Of a stretch of DNA of 64,000 bases, positions 28,551 through 38,903 are shown piece by piece. The position numbers and the translations under genes are program-made. Source of the DNA: an uncultured Clostridia bacterium. GTDB taxonomy: Bacteria > Bacillota > Clostridia > UBA1381. The DNA lies in the NCBI GenBank assembly GCA_947626135.1, contig CANQQZ010000003.1, positions 80,359-144,358 of the forward strand. Direction: 5' to 3'. Below the pieces are notes generated by a model. The model ran no database searches. It was not told the origin of the DNA and saw nothing but the letters and a program-made list of their open reading frames with translations. Within the stretch, counting starts at the first letter, position 1. Each line of letters starts with the position of its first letter.

Positions 28551-31379
28551 TTATTTTTTGCCCGGGTTATACAGAACGTTTCTCGCCGCATTTTGCTGCG
28601 CCGGCGTATTCATGGGTCTTGCCGGACGCTGCTGCGGATTTGTTCTGTCCGCGCCGTTCCTGCCGCAGCAGTTTTTATATTTCTTGCCGCTTCCGCACGG
28701 ACACGGATCGTTTCTGCCGACCTTACCGGCGGGCGCGGTCTTTTTCGGCTGCTTTTGCAGACTTCCGTCGCCGGCTGTTTCAATAGGCTTTGCAACCTGT
28801 TCGCGTTTTATTTCAACGCGCGGCATAGCCGTCATAAGATAACGCACCGTATCGCGCTTTATTGCATCGAGCATTCCCTCGTATAATTCCGAGCCTACCG
28901 TTCTGTACTCTATAACAGGGTCGTGCTGACCGTAAGCGCGAAGACCTATTTCGCGCTTTACATGCTCCATTTCGTCGATATGGTCCATCCACAGCGTATC
29001 GACTACCCTCAGCATGATTACGCGCTCAAGCTCGCGCATATTTTCGCCGAATATCTCCGACTGATACGCGTATCTTTTGCGCGCGATTTCCATAAGCTCG
29101 TCCTTTATGTCGTTGCGGGTCACGCTCTCCATTTCATCCTCGGGAATATCAAATGACCCCTGAGCGCACAGCACGCTGTTGGCAAACTCGCGTATGGCGC
29201 GTATATTCCATTCCTCCGGAATTTCGGAAATGCCTATATAATCATCGAGCGAGCTGTCAATTACCGACTCGATCATATCCTGAACGGTGCCGCTGATATC
29301 CTCGCCGTCGAGCACCGCCTGACGCTGACGATAAATAATCTTTCTCTGCTCATTCATTACCTCGTCATACTGAAGGACATGCTTACGCGAGTCAAAATTG
29401 CGGCTCTCTATGTTTTTTTGCGCGTTTTCTATGGAATTGGTAAGCATTTTCGCCTCGATCGGGTCTGTTTCCTCCAGTCCCATCGCGGAAACCATTTTCT
29501 TTACCTTATCCGAGCCGAAAATCCGCATCAGATCATCCTCAAGCGAAAGGAAGAACTTCGACGCGCCCGGATCCCCCTGACGTCCGGAGCGTCCGCGCAG
29601 CTGATTATCTATACGCCTTGACTCATGTCTCTCCGTGCCGATTATGAATAAGCCGCCTAAGCGCTTAACCTCCTCCTGCTCCGGCTGGATCTGCTCCTTG
29701 AATTTGCTGTACAGCTCGCCGTATTTCGCGCGGGCGTCCAGTATAGCCTCGTCGTCGGTATCCGCAAAGCCCGTAGCCTCGTTTATAAGCTCCTCGTCAT
29801 AACCGAGCTTCTCCATCTCATGCTTTGCCATGAACTCGGCGTTTCCGCCGAGCATTATATCGGTTCCTCGTCCCGCCATGTTTGTGGCGATTGTCACGGC
29901 GCCCTTTTTACCCGCTTGCGCGACGATCTCCGCCTCCTTTGCGTGGTATTTCGCGTTTAAAACCTCGTGCTTTATGCCCTGACGCTTCAGCATTCCCGAC
30001 AAAAGCTCCGATTTGTCAACGTCGACCGTACCGACAAGCACCGGCTGACCCTTTTCGTGACATTCCTTGATCTGCTCTATGACCGACAGGAATTTGCCGC
30101 GCTCGGTCGAATAAACGACGTCCTGCATATCGTTTCTTATGACCGGCTTATTCGTCGGAACGGCTACCACGTCCAGCTTATATATATGCTGGAACTCCTC
30201 CTCCTCGGTAAGCGCGGTACCGGTCATGCCGGAAAGCTTCCCGTAAAGGCGGAAAAAGTTCTGGAACGTTATCGTCGCCAATGTTCTCGACTCATTCTCT
30301 ACCTTAACGCCCTCCTTTGCCTCAATAGCCTGATGGAGCCCGTCGCTGTAGCGTCTGCCCGGCATAATTCTTCCGGTGAACTCGTCCACGATTAAAACCT
30401 GATCGTCCTTTACTATATACTGCTTGTCGCGGTGCATTACGCCGTTTGCATGAAGCGCCTGGTTTATATGATGCTGAATCTTCATATTTTCCGGATCTGA
30501 TAAGTTTTCTATACCGAACGCTTCCTCGGCTTTTTTGATTCCCCTTTCGGTCAGAGTGGCTGTTTTCGCCTTCTCGTCCACGATATAGTCCGCGTCGACG
30601 TCCTCGTCGAGCTGCTTGTCGTCATGCTCGGTGACAACAAGCTTTTTCAGGCGCTTCACAAACATATCCGCAAGCTTATACAGCTCGTTTGCGCCCTGAC
30701 CCATACCCGAAATGATAAGGGGCGTTCTCGCCTCGTCGATCAGGATCGAGTCCACCTCGTCCACGATGGCGTAAAAATGACCGCGCTGTACCTGCTGCGC
30801 CTTGTTTACGACCATGTTGTCGCGCAGATAGTCAAAGCCGAGCTCATTGTTCGTTCCGTAGGTAATATCCGCCGCATACGCCGCTTTGCGCTGCTCGTTG
30901 TCGAGGTCGTGAACGATAAGACCGACGCTCAGTCCCAGGAACCGGTATACCTTCCCCATCCATTCACTGTCTCGCTTCGCAAGGTAATCATTGACCGTTA
31001 CAATATGTACGCCCTTTCCCACAAGCGCGTTAAGATATGCCGGAAGCGTGGAAACAAGCGTTTTTCCTTCTCCCGTTTTCATCTCGGCGATTCTGCCCTG
31101 ATGAAGTATTACGCCGCCGACCACCTGGACATAGAAATGCTTCATGCCGAGAACTCTCCGGCTCGCCTCACGCATTACCGCAAACGCCTCCGGAAGCAGA
31201 TCGTCCAGCGTCTCGCCGTTGGCAATACGCTCCTTAAACTCCGGCGTTTTAGCCTTGAGCTCCGCGTCGGTAAGCTTTTCAACCTCCGGCTCCAGCGCCA
31301 TGACCTTATCCGCTATCGGATATACCTTCTTTAATTCGCGGTCGGAATATGTGCCGAATATTTTGTCAAAAAGACCCAA
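28551..31379 (-). CDS. secA: Preprotein translocase ATPase SecA
   Basis: [55 protein letters not shown]-terminal SEC-C zinc motif [17 protein letters not shown]. Confidence 0.97.
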   Translation of the reverse strand: MGLFDKIFGTYSDRELKKVYPIADKVMALEPEVEKLTDAELKAKTPEFKERIANGETLDDLLPEAFAVMREASRRVLGMKHFYVQVVGGVILHQGRIAEMKTGEGKTLVSTLPAYLNALVGKGVHIVTVNDYLAKRDSEWMGKVYRFLGLSVGLIVHDLDNEQRKAAYAADITYGTNNELGFDYLRDNMVVNKAQQVQRGHFYAIVDEVDSILIDEARTPLIISGMGQGANELYKLADMFVKRLKKLVVTEHDDKQLDEDVDADYIVDEKAKTATLTERGIKKAEEAFGIENLSDPENMKIQHHINQALHANGVMHRDKQYIVKDDQVLIVDEFTGRIMPGRRYSDGLHQAIEAKEGVKVENESRTLATITFQNFFRLYGKLSGMTGTALTEEEEFQHIYKLDVVAVPTNKPVIRNDMQDVVYSTERGKFLSVIEQIKECHEKGQPVLVGTVDVDKSELLSGMLKRQGIKHEVLNAKYHAKEAEIVAQAGKKGAVTIATNMAGRGTDIMLGGNAEFMAKHEMEKLGYDEELINEATGFADTDDEAILDARAKYGELYSKFKEQIQPEQEEVKRLGGLFIIGTERHESRRIDNQLRGRSGRQGDPGASKFFLSLEDDLMRIFGSDKVKKMVSAMGLEETDPIEAKMLTNSIENAQKNIESRNFDSRKHVLQYDEVMNEQRKIIYRQRQAVLDGEDISGTVQDMIESVIDSSLDDYIGISEIPEEWNIRAIREFANSVLCAQGSFDIPEDEMESVTRNDIKDELMEIARKRYAYQSEIFGENMRELERVIMLRVVDTLWMDHIDEMEHVKREIGLRAYGQHDPVIEYRTVGSELYEGMLDAIKRDTVRYLMTAMPRVEIKREQVAKPIETAGDGSLQKQPKKTAPAGKVGRNDPCPCGSGKKYKNCCGRNGADRTNPQQRPARPMNTPAQQNAARNVLYNPGKK

Positions 31380-31761
31380 TTTTTGTCACCTCAATCATTA
31401 TTGTAAATCTCGGGCGGTCCGATACGCCCGTAACAGCATTATTTTATCATAAAGGCGCCGCGTGACGCTTCCGCCGCGGCGTTCCTCCGGGTTCACAAAG
31501 TCTCGCTTTGCGTCATATGGAGTTATTATAACACATCTTTTTAAATATTACTACTGTTTTTTGTGAATTTTTTGTGAAAAGTTTAAAACTGCGGCGCTCA
31601 TATATCTCCTTTAGCACAAATTCGCGGCGTATATGATTTTTTTCGGGCGGCACATACCTCATTCTCCGCCGTCCCTTTTCGGCGGAGGGTGTGCCGCGTC
31701 CTATCTGCCGGGTCCGCCGTTAAAAAGTTGTGCTCCGCGGGAATTTTGTGAGTTTACGCTA

Positions 31762-31790
31762 TTGCAATTTTGCGTGTTTTGTGTTATAAT
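31762..31790 (+). promoter_or_regulatory. Promoter of trp operon (TTGCAA-N17-TATAAT)
   Basis: TTGCAA 31762-31767, TATAAT 31785-31790. Confidence 0.7.
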
Positions 31791-31851
31791 AGAGAATGGT
31801 TTATAACGAGCTGAGATGAGATGAGCTTAAAATAGAGGAGGAAGATGAGAA

Positions 31852-32877
31852 ATGAGAGAGCTTATTCAAAAGGTAGTGGAAAAAAAGGATTTAACGCGCG
31901 AGGAAGCCGCTGAGGCGATGGATTTAATGCTTGAAGGCACCGCGTCGCAGGTGCAGATGGCTGCGTTTTTAACGGCGCTCAGGATGAAGGGCGAAACGAT
32001 CGAAGAGATCGTGGGCTGTACGCAAATGATGAAATCGAAGGCGGGCAAATTAAATCCGCTCACGGACAAAAATTATATAGACTTTGTCGGCACCGGCGGA
32101 GACGGCACAAATTCCTTCAACATATCGACCACGGCATCATTGGTTTGCGCCGCCGGAGGCGTTACGGTAGCAAAGCACGGCAACCGCGCCGCGTCGTCGA
32201 AAAGCGGCTCGGCTGATTTGCTTGAGGCGCTCGGCGTGAATATCATGCTTGAACCCGCGCAGGTTACGGAATGCATAAATAAAATAGGCTTCGGCTTTAT
32301 GAACGCCCAGAAATTTCATAAGGCGATGAAAAACGTCGCTCCGGTAAGAAGCGAGCTTGGCATACGCACGATTTTCAATATGCTCGGACCGCTTTCCAAT
32401 CCGTCCGGCGCCTCGCGTCAGGTTATAGGCGTGTTCAGCGCCGAAATCGCGCGGGTATTCGCGCAGGTAATGATAAACCTCGGCGTCACCGACGCGCTTG
32501 TCGTTCACGGCATGGACGGCATGGACGAGATCACCGCGGCGGATAAAACGCTTGTAAATGAGATAAAGGACGGAAAAATAACCGAGTATTATATAGATCC
32601 CGCCGACTACGGCATACCCTATGCCGATCCCGCCGACTTAAAGGGCGGCTCGGCTGCGGAAAACGCCGAGATAGCGCGCGGCATATTCGCCGGCAAAAAA
32701 GGCGCACAGCGCGACATAGTGGTATTAAACAGCGCCGCAGGGCTCTACATCGGCGGCAAAGCCGCGTCGATCGCCGACGGAATAAAGCTCGCGGAGCAGA
32801 TCATAGACAGCGGCGCGGCGGCGGCTAAGCTTGAAGAGATGATCAAACTGACCAACTCCTTCGGAGGTATGGCATGA
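31852..32877 (+). CDS. trpD: Anthranilate phosphoribosyltransferase
   Basis: DFVGTGGDGTNSFNISTTASLVCAAGGVTVAKHGNRAASSKSGSADLLEALG. Confidence 0.95.
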   Translation: MRELIQKVVEKKDLTREEAAEAMDLMLEGTASQVQMAAFLTALRMKGETIEEIVGCTQMMKSKAGKLNPLTDKNYIDFVGTGGDGTNSFNISTTASLVCAAGGVTVAKHGNRAASSKSGSADLLEALGVNIMLEPAQVTECINKIGFGFMNAQKFHKAMKNVAPVRSELGIRTIFNMLGPLSNPSGASRQVIGVFSAEIARVFAQVMINLGVTDALVVHGMDGMDEITAADKTLVNEIKDGKITEYYIDPADYGIPYADPADLKGGSAAENAEIARGIFAGKKGAQRDIVVLNSAAGLYIGGKAASIADGIKLAEQIIDSGAAAAKLEEMIKLTNSFGGMA

Positions 32878-33653
32878 TTTTAGATAAGCTTACAGCTCTT
32901 TCGCGCGCGCGCGTAAAATCGGCAAAGGAAAAAAAGAGCGCGAAGGATTTGTTAAAGGAGCTTGAAAACACCGGGTTAAAGCCGCCGGAATTTAAGAGCG
33001 CGTTATGCGGTCATGACGGCGTATCAATAATAGCGGAAATAAAAAAAGCGTCCCCGTCAAAGGGCTTGATACGCGCGGACTTCAATCATATGGCAATCGC
33101 GGAGGAATACGTCAAAAGCGGTGTGCAATGCCTGTCGGTGCTGACGGAACCGGAATATTTCAAGGGCAGCCTGCAATTTATCCGCGACATAAAGGCAAAA
33201 TATGATATACCCGTTTTGCGCAAGGATTTCATAGTGGACGAATATCAGATATACGAAGCGAAGCTCGCCGGAGCGGACGCTGTTCTGCTTATTATGGCGG
33301 CGCTCACGGATGAGGAATACGCGCGCTTTTTCAAAACGGCGTCGGACTTAAGGCTCGACGCGCTTGTTGAAACGCACAGCCGCGGCGAAATAGAGCGCGC
33401 CGCAAAATTCGGTTCCATAATAGGCGTAAACAACAGAAATCTGCAAACCTTCGAGGAGGATATAACGCTGTGCGGACGTCTGGCGGAATATATTCCCGAA
33501 AACAGCGTTAAGGTCGCCGAAAGCGCAATCCGCACTCACGAGGACTATGAATATTTGCGGGATGCGGGCTATGACGCGGCATTGATAGGAGAAGCCTTTA
33601 TGAGAGAGCGCGATATCGCCGCGGCGGTAAACGCCATGCGCTCCGGTGAATGA
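32874..33653 (+). CDS. trpC: Indole-3-glycerol phosphate synthase
   Basis: IIAEIKKASPSKGLIRADF, VLRKDFIVDEYQIYEAKLAGADAVLLI, GVNNRNLQTFEEDI. Confidence 0.95.
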   Translation: MILDKLTALSRARVKSAKEKKSAKDLLKELENTGLKPPEFKSALCGHDGVSIIAEIKKASPSKGLIRADFNHMAIAEEYVKSGVQCLSVLTEPEYFKGSLQFIRDIKAKYDIPVLRKDFIVDEYQIYEAKLAGADAVLLIMAALTDEEYARFFKTASDLRLDALVETHSRGEIERAAKFGSIIGVNNRNLQTFEEDITLCGRLAEYIPENSVKVAESAIRTHEDYEYLRDAGYDAALIGEAFMRERDIAAAVNAMRSGE

Positions 33654-33654
33654 T

Positions 33655-34257
33655 ATGGATATAAAAATATGCGGCATACGCCGCGAAGCGGATATAAATA
33701 TTGTCAATAAATATAAGCCGGAATACATAGGCTTTATATTCGCCCCGACAAGGCGGTATGTTTCGCCGGAATATGCGGCAACGCTGAAATCCGGTCTGGC
33801 AAACGGTATAAGGACCGTGGGCGTATTTGTGAACGAGCCGGTAAAAACGGTGCTCAGCACCGCCCGTACCGCCGGACTGGACGTTATACAGCTTCACGGA
33901 GACGAGGACGTGGAATATATAAAATCACTCGGAACAGATTATGAAATCTGGAAGGCGGTCCGCATTTCGGGCGGGGAAAAAATCCCAGAAATCGCCGGAG
34001 CAAGCCGCGTGCTGCTCGACAAATATGACGAGCGGGAGCCCGGCGGCACCGGCAAGACCTTCGATTGGTCGGCAAAGCCGCACGTATCATCCGTTCCGAT
34101 CATGCTAGCGGGCGGCTTGAACACGGAAAACGTGCTGCGCGGAATAGAAATTTTTAACCCTGCGGGCGTAGATGTATCCTCGGGTGTGGAAACCGACGGA
34201 GCAAAGGACGAAAATAAGGTGAGAAAATTTATAGAAACAGTGAGAGGTAAGATATGA
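33655..34257 (+). CDS. trpF: Phosphoribosylanthranilate isomerase
   Basis: KICGIRREADINIVNKYKPEYIGFIFAPTRRYVSPEYA ... IQLHGDED ... LDKYDEREPGGTGKTFDW. Confidence 0.94.
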   Translation: MDIKICGIRREADINIVNKYKPEYIGFIFAPTRRYVSPEYAATLKSGLANGIRTVGVFVNEPVKTVLSTARTAGLDVIQLHGDEDVEYIKSLGTDYEIWKAVRISGGEKIPEIAGASRVLLDKYDEREPGGTGKTFDWSAKPHVSSVPIMLAGGLNTENVLRGIEIFNPAGVDVSSGVETDGAKDENKVRKFIETVRGKI

Positions 34258-35042
34258 ACAGAATAGACGAGAGGCTCGGCGCGAAAAAGGCAAGAGGCGA
34301 AAAGGCGCTCATAACCTTTTTGACAGCAGGGGACCCGAATATAGAGTTTACAAAAAAGGCTTTAAAAATCATGGAGGATGAGGGTGTGGATCTAATCGAA
34401 ATCGGCGTCCCGTTCTCCGATCCGTCAGCCGACGGACCCACAATACAGGAGGCGGATATGCGCGCCCTGGAGCAGGGAGCGGATATATTCAAAATTTTCG
34501 ATATGGTCGGCGAAATACGCGGCAGCATAACGGTGCCGCTGGTATTTTTGCTCTATTATAACGTAATAGTGCAATACGGCGCCGACGCGTTTTTTAAAAA
34601 ATGCGCCGAGGTCGGCGTGGACGGTCTTATAATACCTGATCTTCCGTTTGAGGAAAGCGGCGAGGTCAGGGAATACGTCGATAAATACGGCGTGTACCAG
34701 ATAAATCTTGTATCGCCCACGTCAAGAGACAGGATAGAAAAAATAGCAAAAGGCTCAAAGGGCTTTTTATACTGCGTGTCGTCACTGGGAGTCACGGGAG
34801 AAAAGTCATCGTTTGACACGGATTTCAGCGGGTTCTTTTCTCTGATAAACAAATACGCGTCCGTGCCGGCATGCGTGGGCTTCGGCATATCGAACGGAGC
34901 CCAGGTCAGGGAGCTTTGCTCATACTGCGACGGAGCAATTGTCGGCAGCGCAGTCGTTAAGGCGATAGCCTCCGGTGAAAACGACGCTCAGCGCGAAACG
35001 GCGCTTCGGGAGAAGCTGCGCGACTTAAAATCCGGCATATAA
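34254..35042 (+). CDS. trpA: Tryptophan synthase alpha subunit
   Basis: ALITFLTAGDPNIEFTKKALKIMEDEGVDLIEIGVPFSDPSADGPTIQEADMRAL. Confidence 0.95.
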   Translation: MNRIDERLGAKKARGEKALITFLTAGDPNIEFTKKALKIMEDEGVDLIEIGVPFSDPSADGPTIQEADMRALEQGADIFKIFDMVGEIRGSITVPLVFLLYYNVIVQYGADAFFKKCAEVGVDGLIIPDLPFEESGEVREYVDKYGVYQINLVSPTSRDRIEKIAKGSKGFLYCVSSLGVTGEKSSFDTDFSGFFSLINKYASVPACVGFGISNGAQVRELCSYCDGAIVGSAVVKAIASGENDAQRETALREKLRDLKSGI

Positions 35043-35070
35043 TTTTTAAGATAAAGGAAGGTAAAAGGAT

Positions 35071-36558
35071 ATGGCTTTTATAAAAAAAGCCGCCGCATTC
35101 GCGGCAGCGTGTACAATGATTTTCGGGACCGCCGCTATGGCGAACGATTATACATACGAATATCAGAATTTTATGGCAAATGTGGTGGTTCCGCAGTCCG
35201 GGCTATGCGATTTCGCGAAATCCTACGCCGGTCATGAAAACGAGATAACGGCAAGCGAATATTTCTCGGGTATTATCTCCGCTTTCCGCATGGATATAGA
35301 CGCCGACGGGAACCTTGAGCTTGTGCTTGTAGGGGATAATCTCATACGCGTTTACAGAATAAGCGAGGGGGCGCCGGTGCAGATAGGCACGGCATACGAG
35401 CTCGACCTTGTATGTGACGAGGGCGAATCGTTCGCGAATGTTTTTGTAAAGAACTATGGCGGCAGAGATTATCTGTGCGCCGAATCGTTTATAGACACCG
35501 GTTCGGAAAAATCGTACAAGCTTAAAATGATGTATGTAAACAACGGCGGGATAAAGCTTGCAAACCGCGTAAGCATAGAAAAGACGTATAAGGACGATTA
35601 TGCATACGAGAGCGCGTCCATGATAACTCCCGAAAAAAGCACGTCATACTCGCAGAGCACAAACAAGGGGATAACCACGACAGCCAATACCGACGGCTAT
35701 AAAGATTTATACGACGCCGCATGGCAGATGCTCTACAATTCCGGATTTGAAAATCCGAGCTTTATAAACTCGGTAAACCGTCTTATCCTGGACAAGAACG
35801 ATACGGGAATGTATTTCAGGATAAGCGATATTGTTTCGGATGTGACGCTTAAAACATATGTGCGGGCGTCGGGTATACGAACCAATTCCAGACCTATGGT
35901 TTATTTTGAGGATCACAGCGAACTGTCAGCTCTTAATGTTCAGCCCTCCGCAACGCCGGTCCCCCAGCCGGAGGTCACCTCCGAGCCCTCCGCTCAGACA
36001 AGTCCGGAGCCGACCGATGAGGCTCCCTCTCCGGAACCGACCGCCGAGGCTCCCACTCCGGAGCCGGAAATAATAAATGTAACCATAGACGGAACGCCGC
36101 TTATATTTGCCGATCAGCCCGCGTGCATAATTAACGACAGAACGCTTGTTCCGGTGCGCGGAGTGCTTGAGGCGATAGGCTGCAAGGTGGATTGGCTGCA
36201 CGAATACAGAATGGTCACCGCCGCCAATGACACCACATCGCTCAACATGAAGATCGACGACAGGATATATTACGTAAACGGCGAGCCGCGCGAGCTTGAC
36301 GTGCCCGCGCAGATCATAAACGACAGAACGATGGTACCCGCCCGGGCATGTGCGGAGGCATTCGGCTGCAAGGTAGACTGGGATCAGGAAACAAAAACGG
36401 TGCTGATAACAACGCCCGGCTATGTTCCCCCGGTCGAAGCGACACCGGAGCCGTCGCCGGAAGCCGCGCAGGCGCCGACCGAACCGGAAGCGCAGCAGGC
36501 GCCCGAGCCGTCGCCGTCGGCTCCCGAGGTATCGGACACTGCGCCCGCCGCGGAATAA
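35071..36558 (+). CDS. Secreted protein with copper-amine-oxidase-N-like stalk domain and Pro/Glu-rich linkers
   Basis: Signal peptide; INVTIDGTPLIFADQPACIINDRTLVPVRGVLEAIGCKVDW...DRTMVPARACAEAFGCKVDWDQETKTVLI. Confidence 0.82.
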   Translation: MAFIKKAAAFAAACTMIFGTAAMANDYTYEYQNFMANVVVPQSGLCDFAKSYAGHENEITASEYFSGIISAFRMDIDADGNLELVLVGDNLIRVYRISEGAPVQIGTAYELDLVCDEGESFANVFVKNYGGRDYLCAESFIDTGSEKSYKLKMMYVNNGGIKLANRVSIEKTYKDDYAYESASMITPEKSTSYSQSTNKGITTTANTDGYKDLYDAAWQMLYNSGFENPSFINSVNRLILDKNDTGMYFRISDIVSDVTLKTYVRASGIRTNSRPMVYFEDHSELSALNVQPSATPVPQPEVTSEPSAQTSPEPTDEAPSPEPTAEAPTPEPEIINVTIDGTPLIFADQPACIINDRTLVPVRGVLEAIGCKVDWLHEYRMVTAANDTTSLNMKIDDRIYYVNGEPRELDVPAQIINDRTMVPARACAEAFGCKVDWDQETKTVLITTPGYVPPVEATPEPSPEAAQAPTEPEAQQAPEPSPSAPEVSDTAPAAE

Positions 36559-36614
36559 AATTTTTGCCGTGATGAAAAAAGCTCTTGCTTTTTTCGCGCG
36601 CATGTGTTATTATA

Positions 36615-36887
36615 CACATAATTGAATAGCAAAGGCGATGAAGGAACAAAGTAACACGCGTTTCGCCACAGAGAGAGCGTAGATTATTGAGCTGGAAGTT
36701 TACGCGGTAAGAGCGCGATGCGAAATTTCATTCCGGAGCTGCACGGGTTAAAGCGCAGGCGAGTAGTCCGTGACGGGTAATGCCGTTATACATAACAGAG
36801 TGCCGGCGAATCGCCGGAAGTCGGGTGGTACCGCGGAGCATGAAACACATTTGCGCTTCGTCCCTTTAAGGGACGAAGCGTGTTTTA
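36615..36887 (+). ncRNA. T-box leader, predicted tRNA-Phe responsive, with terminator 36854-36887
   Basis: T-box GGGTGGTACCGCGG 36823-36836 containing TGGT (pairs with ACCA end); candidate specifier TTC at 36728-36730; perfect terminator CGCTTCGTCCCTTTAAGGGACGAAGCG; precedes pheS. Confidence 0.88.
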
Positions 36888-36914
36888 TTATACATGAGGG
36901 AAAGGAATGTTTAC

Positions 36915-37934
36915 ATGAAGGAAAAACTGGAGGAAATCAGGAAATCCGCGCTTGAGATACTGGAAAAAGCGACGGATATGAACGCCCTGGAGGAGGCGCG
37001 CATCAAATTCCTCGGCAAAAAGGGCGAAATGACCGCCGCGATGAAGGAAATGCGCAATTTATCCGCCGAGGAGCGCCCCGCAATCGGCGCGCTCGCAAAC
37101 GAGATACGCACGAGCATCGAAAGCCATATCGAGGGCAAAAAGGCGGAGCTTGCCGAAAAGCTTGAGGAGATGAAGCTTAAAGCCGAGGTAATAGACGTTA
37201 CCATGCCCGGGCGCGCGCGGCAAACGGGCAAGCTGCACCCGCTTACAAAGGTTATGAACAATATTAAGGATACATTCATCGGCATGGGATTTGAAATAGC
37301 CGACGGACCCGAGGTTGAGCTCGATTACTATAATTTTGAGGCTCTTAACATCCCGAAGAACCACCCCGCCCGCGACACGCAGGACACATTTTATATATCG
37401 GATAATATCGTGCTTCGCACTCAGACGTCCGGAATACAGGTGCGTGTAATGGAGAAGAAAAAACCGCCGATAAGGATCATTGCTCCCGGCAAGGTTTATC
37501 GTTCCGACGCGGTCGACGCAACGCATTCACCGATATTTCATCAAATCGAGGGTCTTGTCGTTGACAAGGGCGTTACGATGGCGGATCTAAAGGGTACGCT
37601 CGAAATGTTTATTCACCGCTTATACGGCAATGAAACAAGGGTCCGCTTCCGTCCGCATCATTTCCCGTTCACGGAGCCGTCAGCCGAGCTCGATATATCG
37701 TGCTTCCGATGCGGCGGCAAGGGCTGCCCGATGTGTAAGGGCGAGGGCTGGATAGAGATTTTAGGCTGCGGCATGGTCCATCCGAAGGTGCTCGCCAACT
37801 GCGGTATCGACCCGGAGGTATATTCCGGCTTCGCGTTCGGCGTGGGTCTGGAAAGAATCGCGATGGGTCGTTATGACATAAACGATTTAAGACTGTTTTT
37901 CGAGAACGATTTAAGGTTCCTTGATCAGTTTTAA
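36915..37934 (+). CDS. pheS: Phenylalanine--tRNA ligase alpha subunit
   Basis: [53 protein letters not shown] ... [17 protein letters not shown]. Confidence 0.96.
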   Translation: MKEKLEEIRKSALEILEKATDMNALEEARIKFLGKKGEMTAAMKEMRNLSAEERPAIGALANEIRTSIESHIEGKKAELAEKLEEMKLKAEVIDVTMPGRARQTGKLHPLTKVMNNIKDTFIGMGFEIADGPEVELDYYNFEALNIPKNHPARDTQDTFYISDNIVLRTQTSGIQVRVMEKKKPPIRIIAPGKVYRSDAVDATHSPIFHQIEGLVVDKGVTMADLKGTLEMFIHRLYGNETRVRFRPHHFPFTEPSAELDISCFRCGGKGCPMCKGEGWIEILGCGMVHPKVLANCGIDPEVYSGFAFGVGLERIAMGRYDINDLRLFFENDLRFLDQF

Positions 37935-37936
37935 TC

Positions 37937-38458
37937 GTGGATAAGGTCGTTATAATCGGCTTTTCCGGCTGCGGGAAATCCACACTGGCGCGGCGCATGG
38001 GCGAAATACTCGGCATCGAGCCGCTGCATTTTGACACGATCCACTGGCTGCCCGGCTGGGTGGAAAGCAGCGACGAGTATAAAATCAAGCGCGTTGCGAA
38101 GGAGCTTGAAAAGGACAGATGGATCATAGAGGGCAGCTATCGCCGGATATTGTGGAGGGAGCGGCTTGACGCGGCGGATATAATCATATTTCTTGATTTT
38201 AACAGATTTCTGTGTTTGTACCGCGTGATAAAGCGGCGAATCATGTACGGCGGCAAAACCCGTCCCGATATGGGCGAGGGCTGTGAGGAAAAGCTTGATT
38301 GGGAGTTCCTGCTCTGGGTTGTGTACGGCGGCAGGAGGAAGCGGAAAAATAATTTAGAGCTTATGGCTTATTTGAAAAATATGGGTAAAAAAGTGTATGT
38401 TTTTACCCGCCCGAGGGATTTGGAAAAATTTGTGCGGGAATTGGAAATGAAACGGTAA
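37937..38458 (+). CDS. P-loop nucleotide kinase-like protein (FlaR/topology-modulation family)
   Basis: VIIGFSGCGKSTLARRMGEILGIEPLHFDTIHWLPGWVES...WIIEGSYRRILWRERLDAADIIIFLD. Confidence 0.8.
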   Translation: MDKVVIIGFSGCGKSTLARRMGEILGIEPLHFDTIHWLPGWVESSDEYKIKRVAKELEKDRWIIEGSYRRILWRERLDAADIIIFLDFNRFLCLYRVIKRRIMYGGKTRPDMGEGCEEKLDWEFLLWVVYGGRRKRKNNLELMAYLKNMGKKVYVFTRPRDLEKFVRELEMKR

Positions 38459-38502
38459 ATTTTAGTTTATCACACTTTTGCATATGGCGGCGCTCAACTA
38501 AG

Positions 38503-38642
38503 GCCCCCTTGTCAAAGGGGGCTGTCAGCGTAGCTGACTGGGGGATTCCATAATTACAACAAATCGCTCAAATGTGTGGTTTTCTGTAAAAATGAATCCC
38601 TCCACCGCCTGCGGCGGTCCCCCTCCCTTTGACAAGGGAGGC
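38503..38642. repeat. MITE-like palindromic repeat, copy 1
   Basis: Terminal inverted segments GCCCCCTTGTCAAAGGGGGC ... CCCTCCCTTTGACAAGGGAGGC; same element repeated at 38690. Confidence 0.75.
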
Positions 38643-38689
38643 TTTCGTCCGCCATACGTGATTTCTGCTCACGTGAATGCTCTGCTTGC

Positions 38690-38832
38690 GCCCCTTGTCA
38701 AAGGGGAGAGGGCAAACGAAGTTGGCGAGGGGATTCCGTAATTACAGCCAATCGTTTAAAATATGCGGTTTTCTGTAAAAAATGAATCCCTCCACCGCCT
38801 GCGGCGGTCCCCCTCCCTTTGACAAGGGAGGC
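38690..38832. repeat. MITE-like palindromic repeat, copy 2
   Basis: GCCCCTTGTCAAAGGGG ... GAATCCCTCCACCGCCTGCGGCGGTCCCCCTCCCTTTGACAAGGGAGGC; right half near-identical to copy 1. Confidence 0.75.
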
Positions 38833-38903
38833 TAATACGCGCCGTAAGCAAATACCCCGATAAATATAAATTTGCCACAAATAATCGAAAGGATTGAAAT
38901 ATT

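Noticed and set aside
38503-38832. CRISPR or tandem ncRNA interpretation of the repeat pair
   Set aside because: Only two diverged ~140-bp palindromic copies with no short direct repeat/spacer periodicity and no cas genes.
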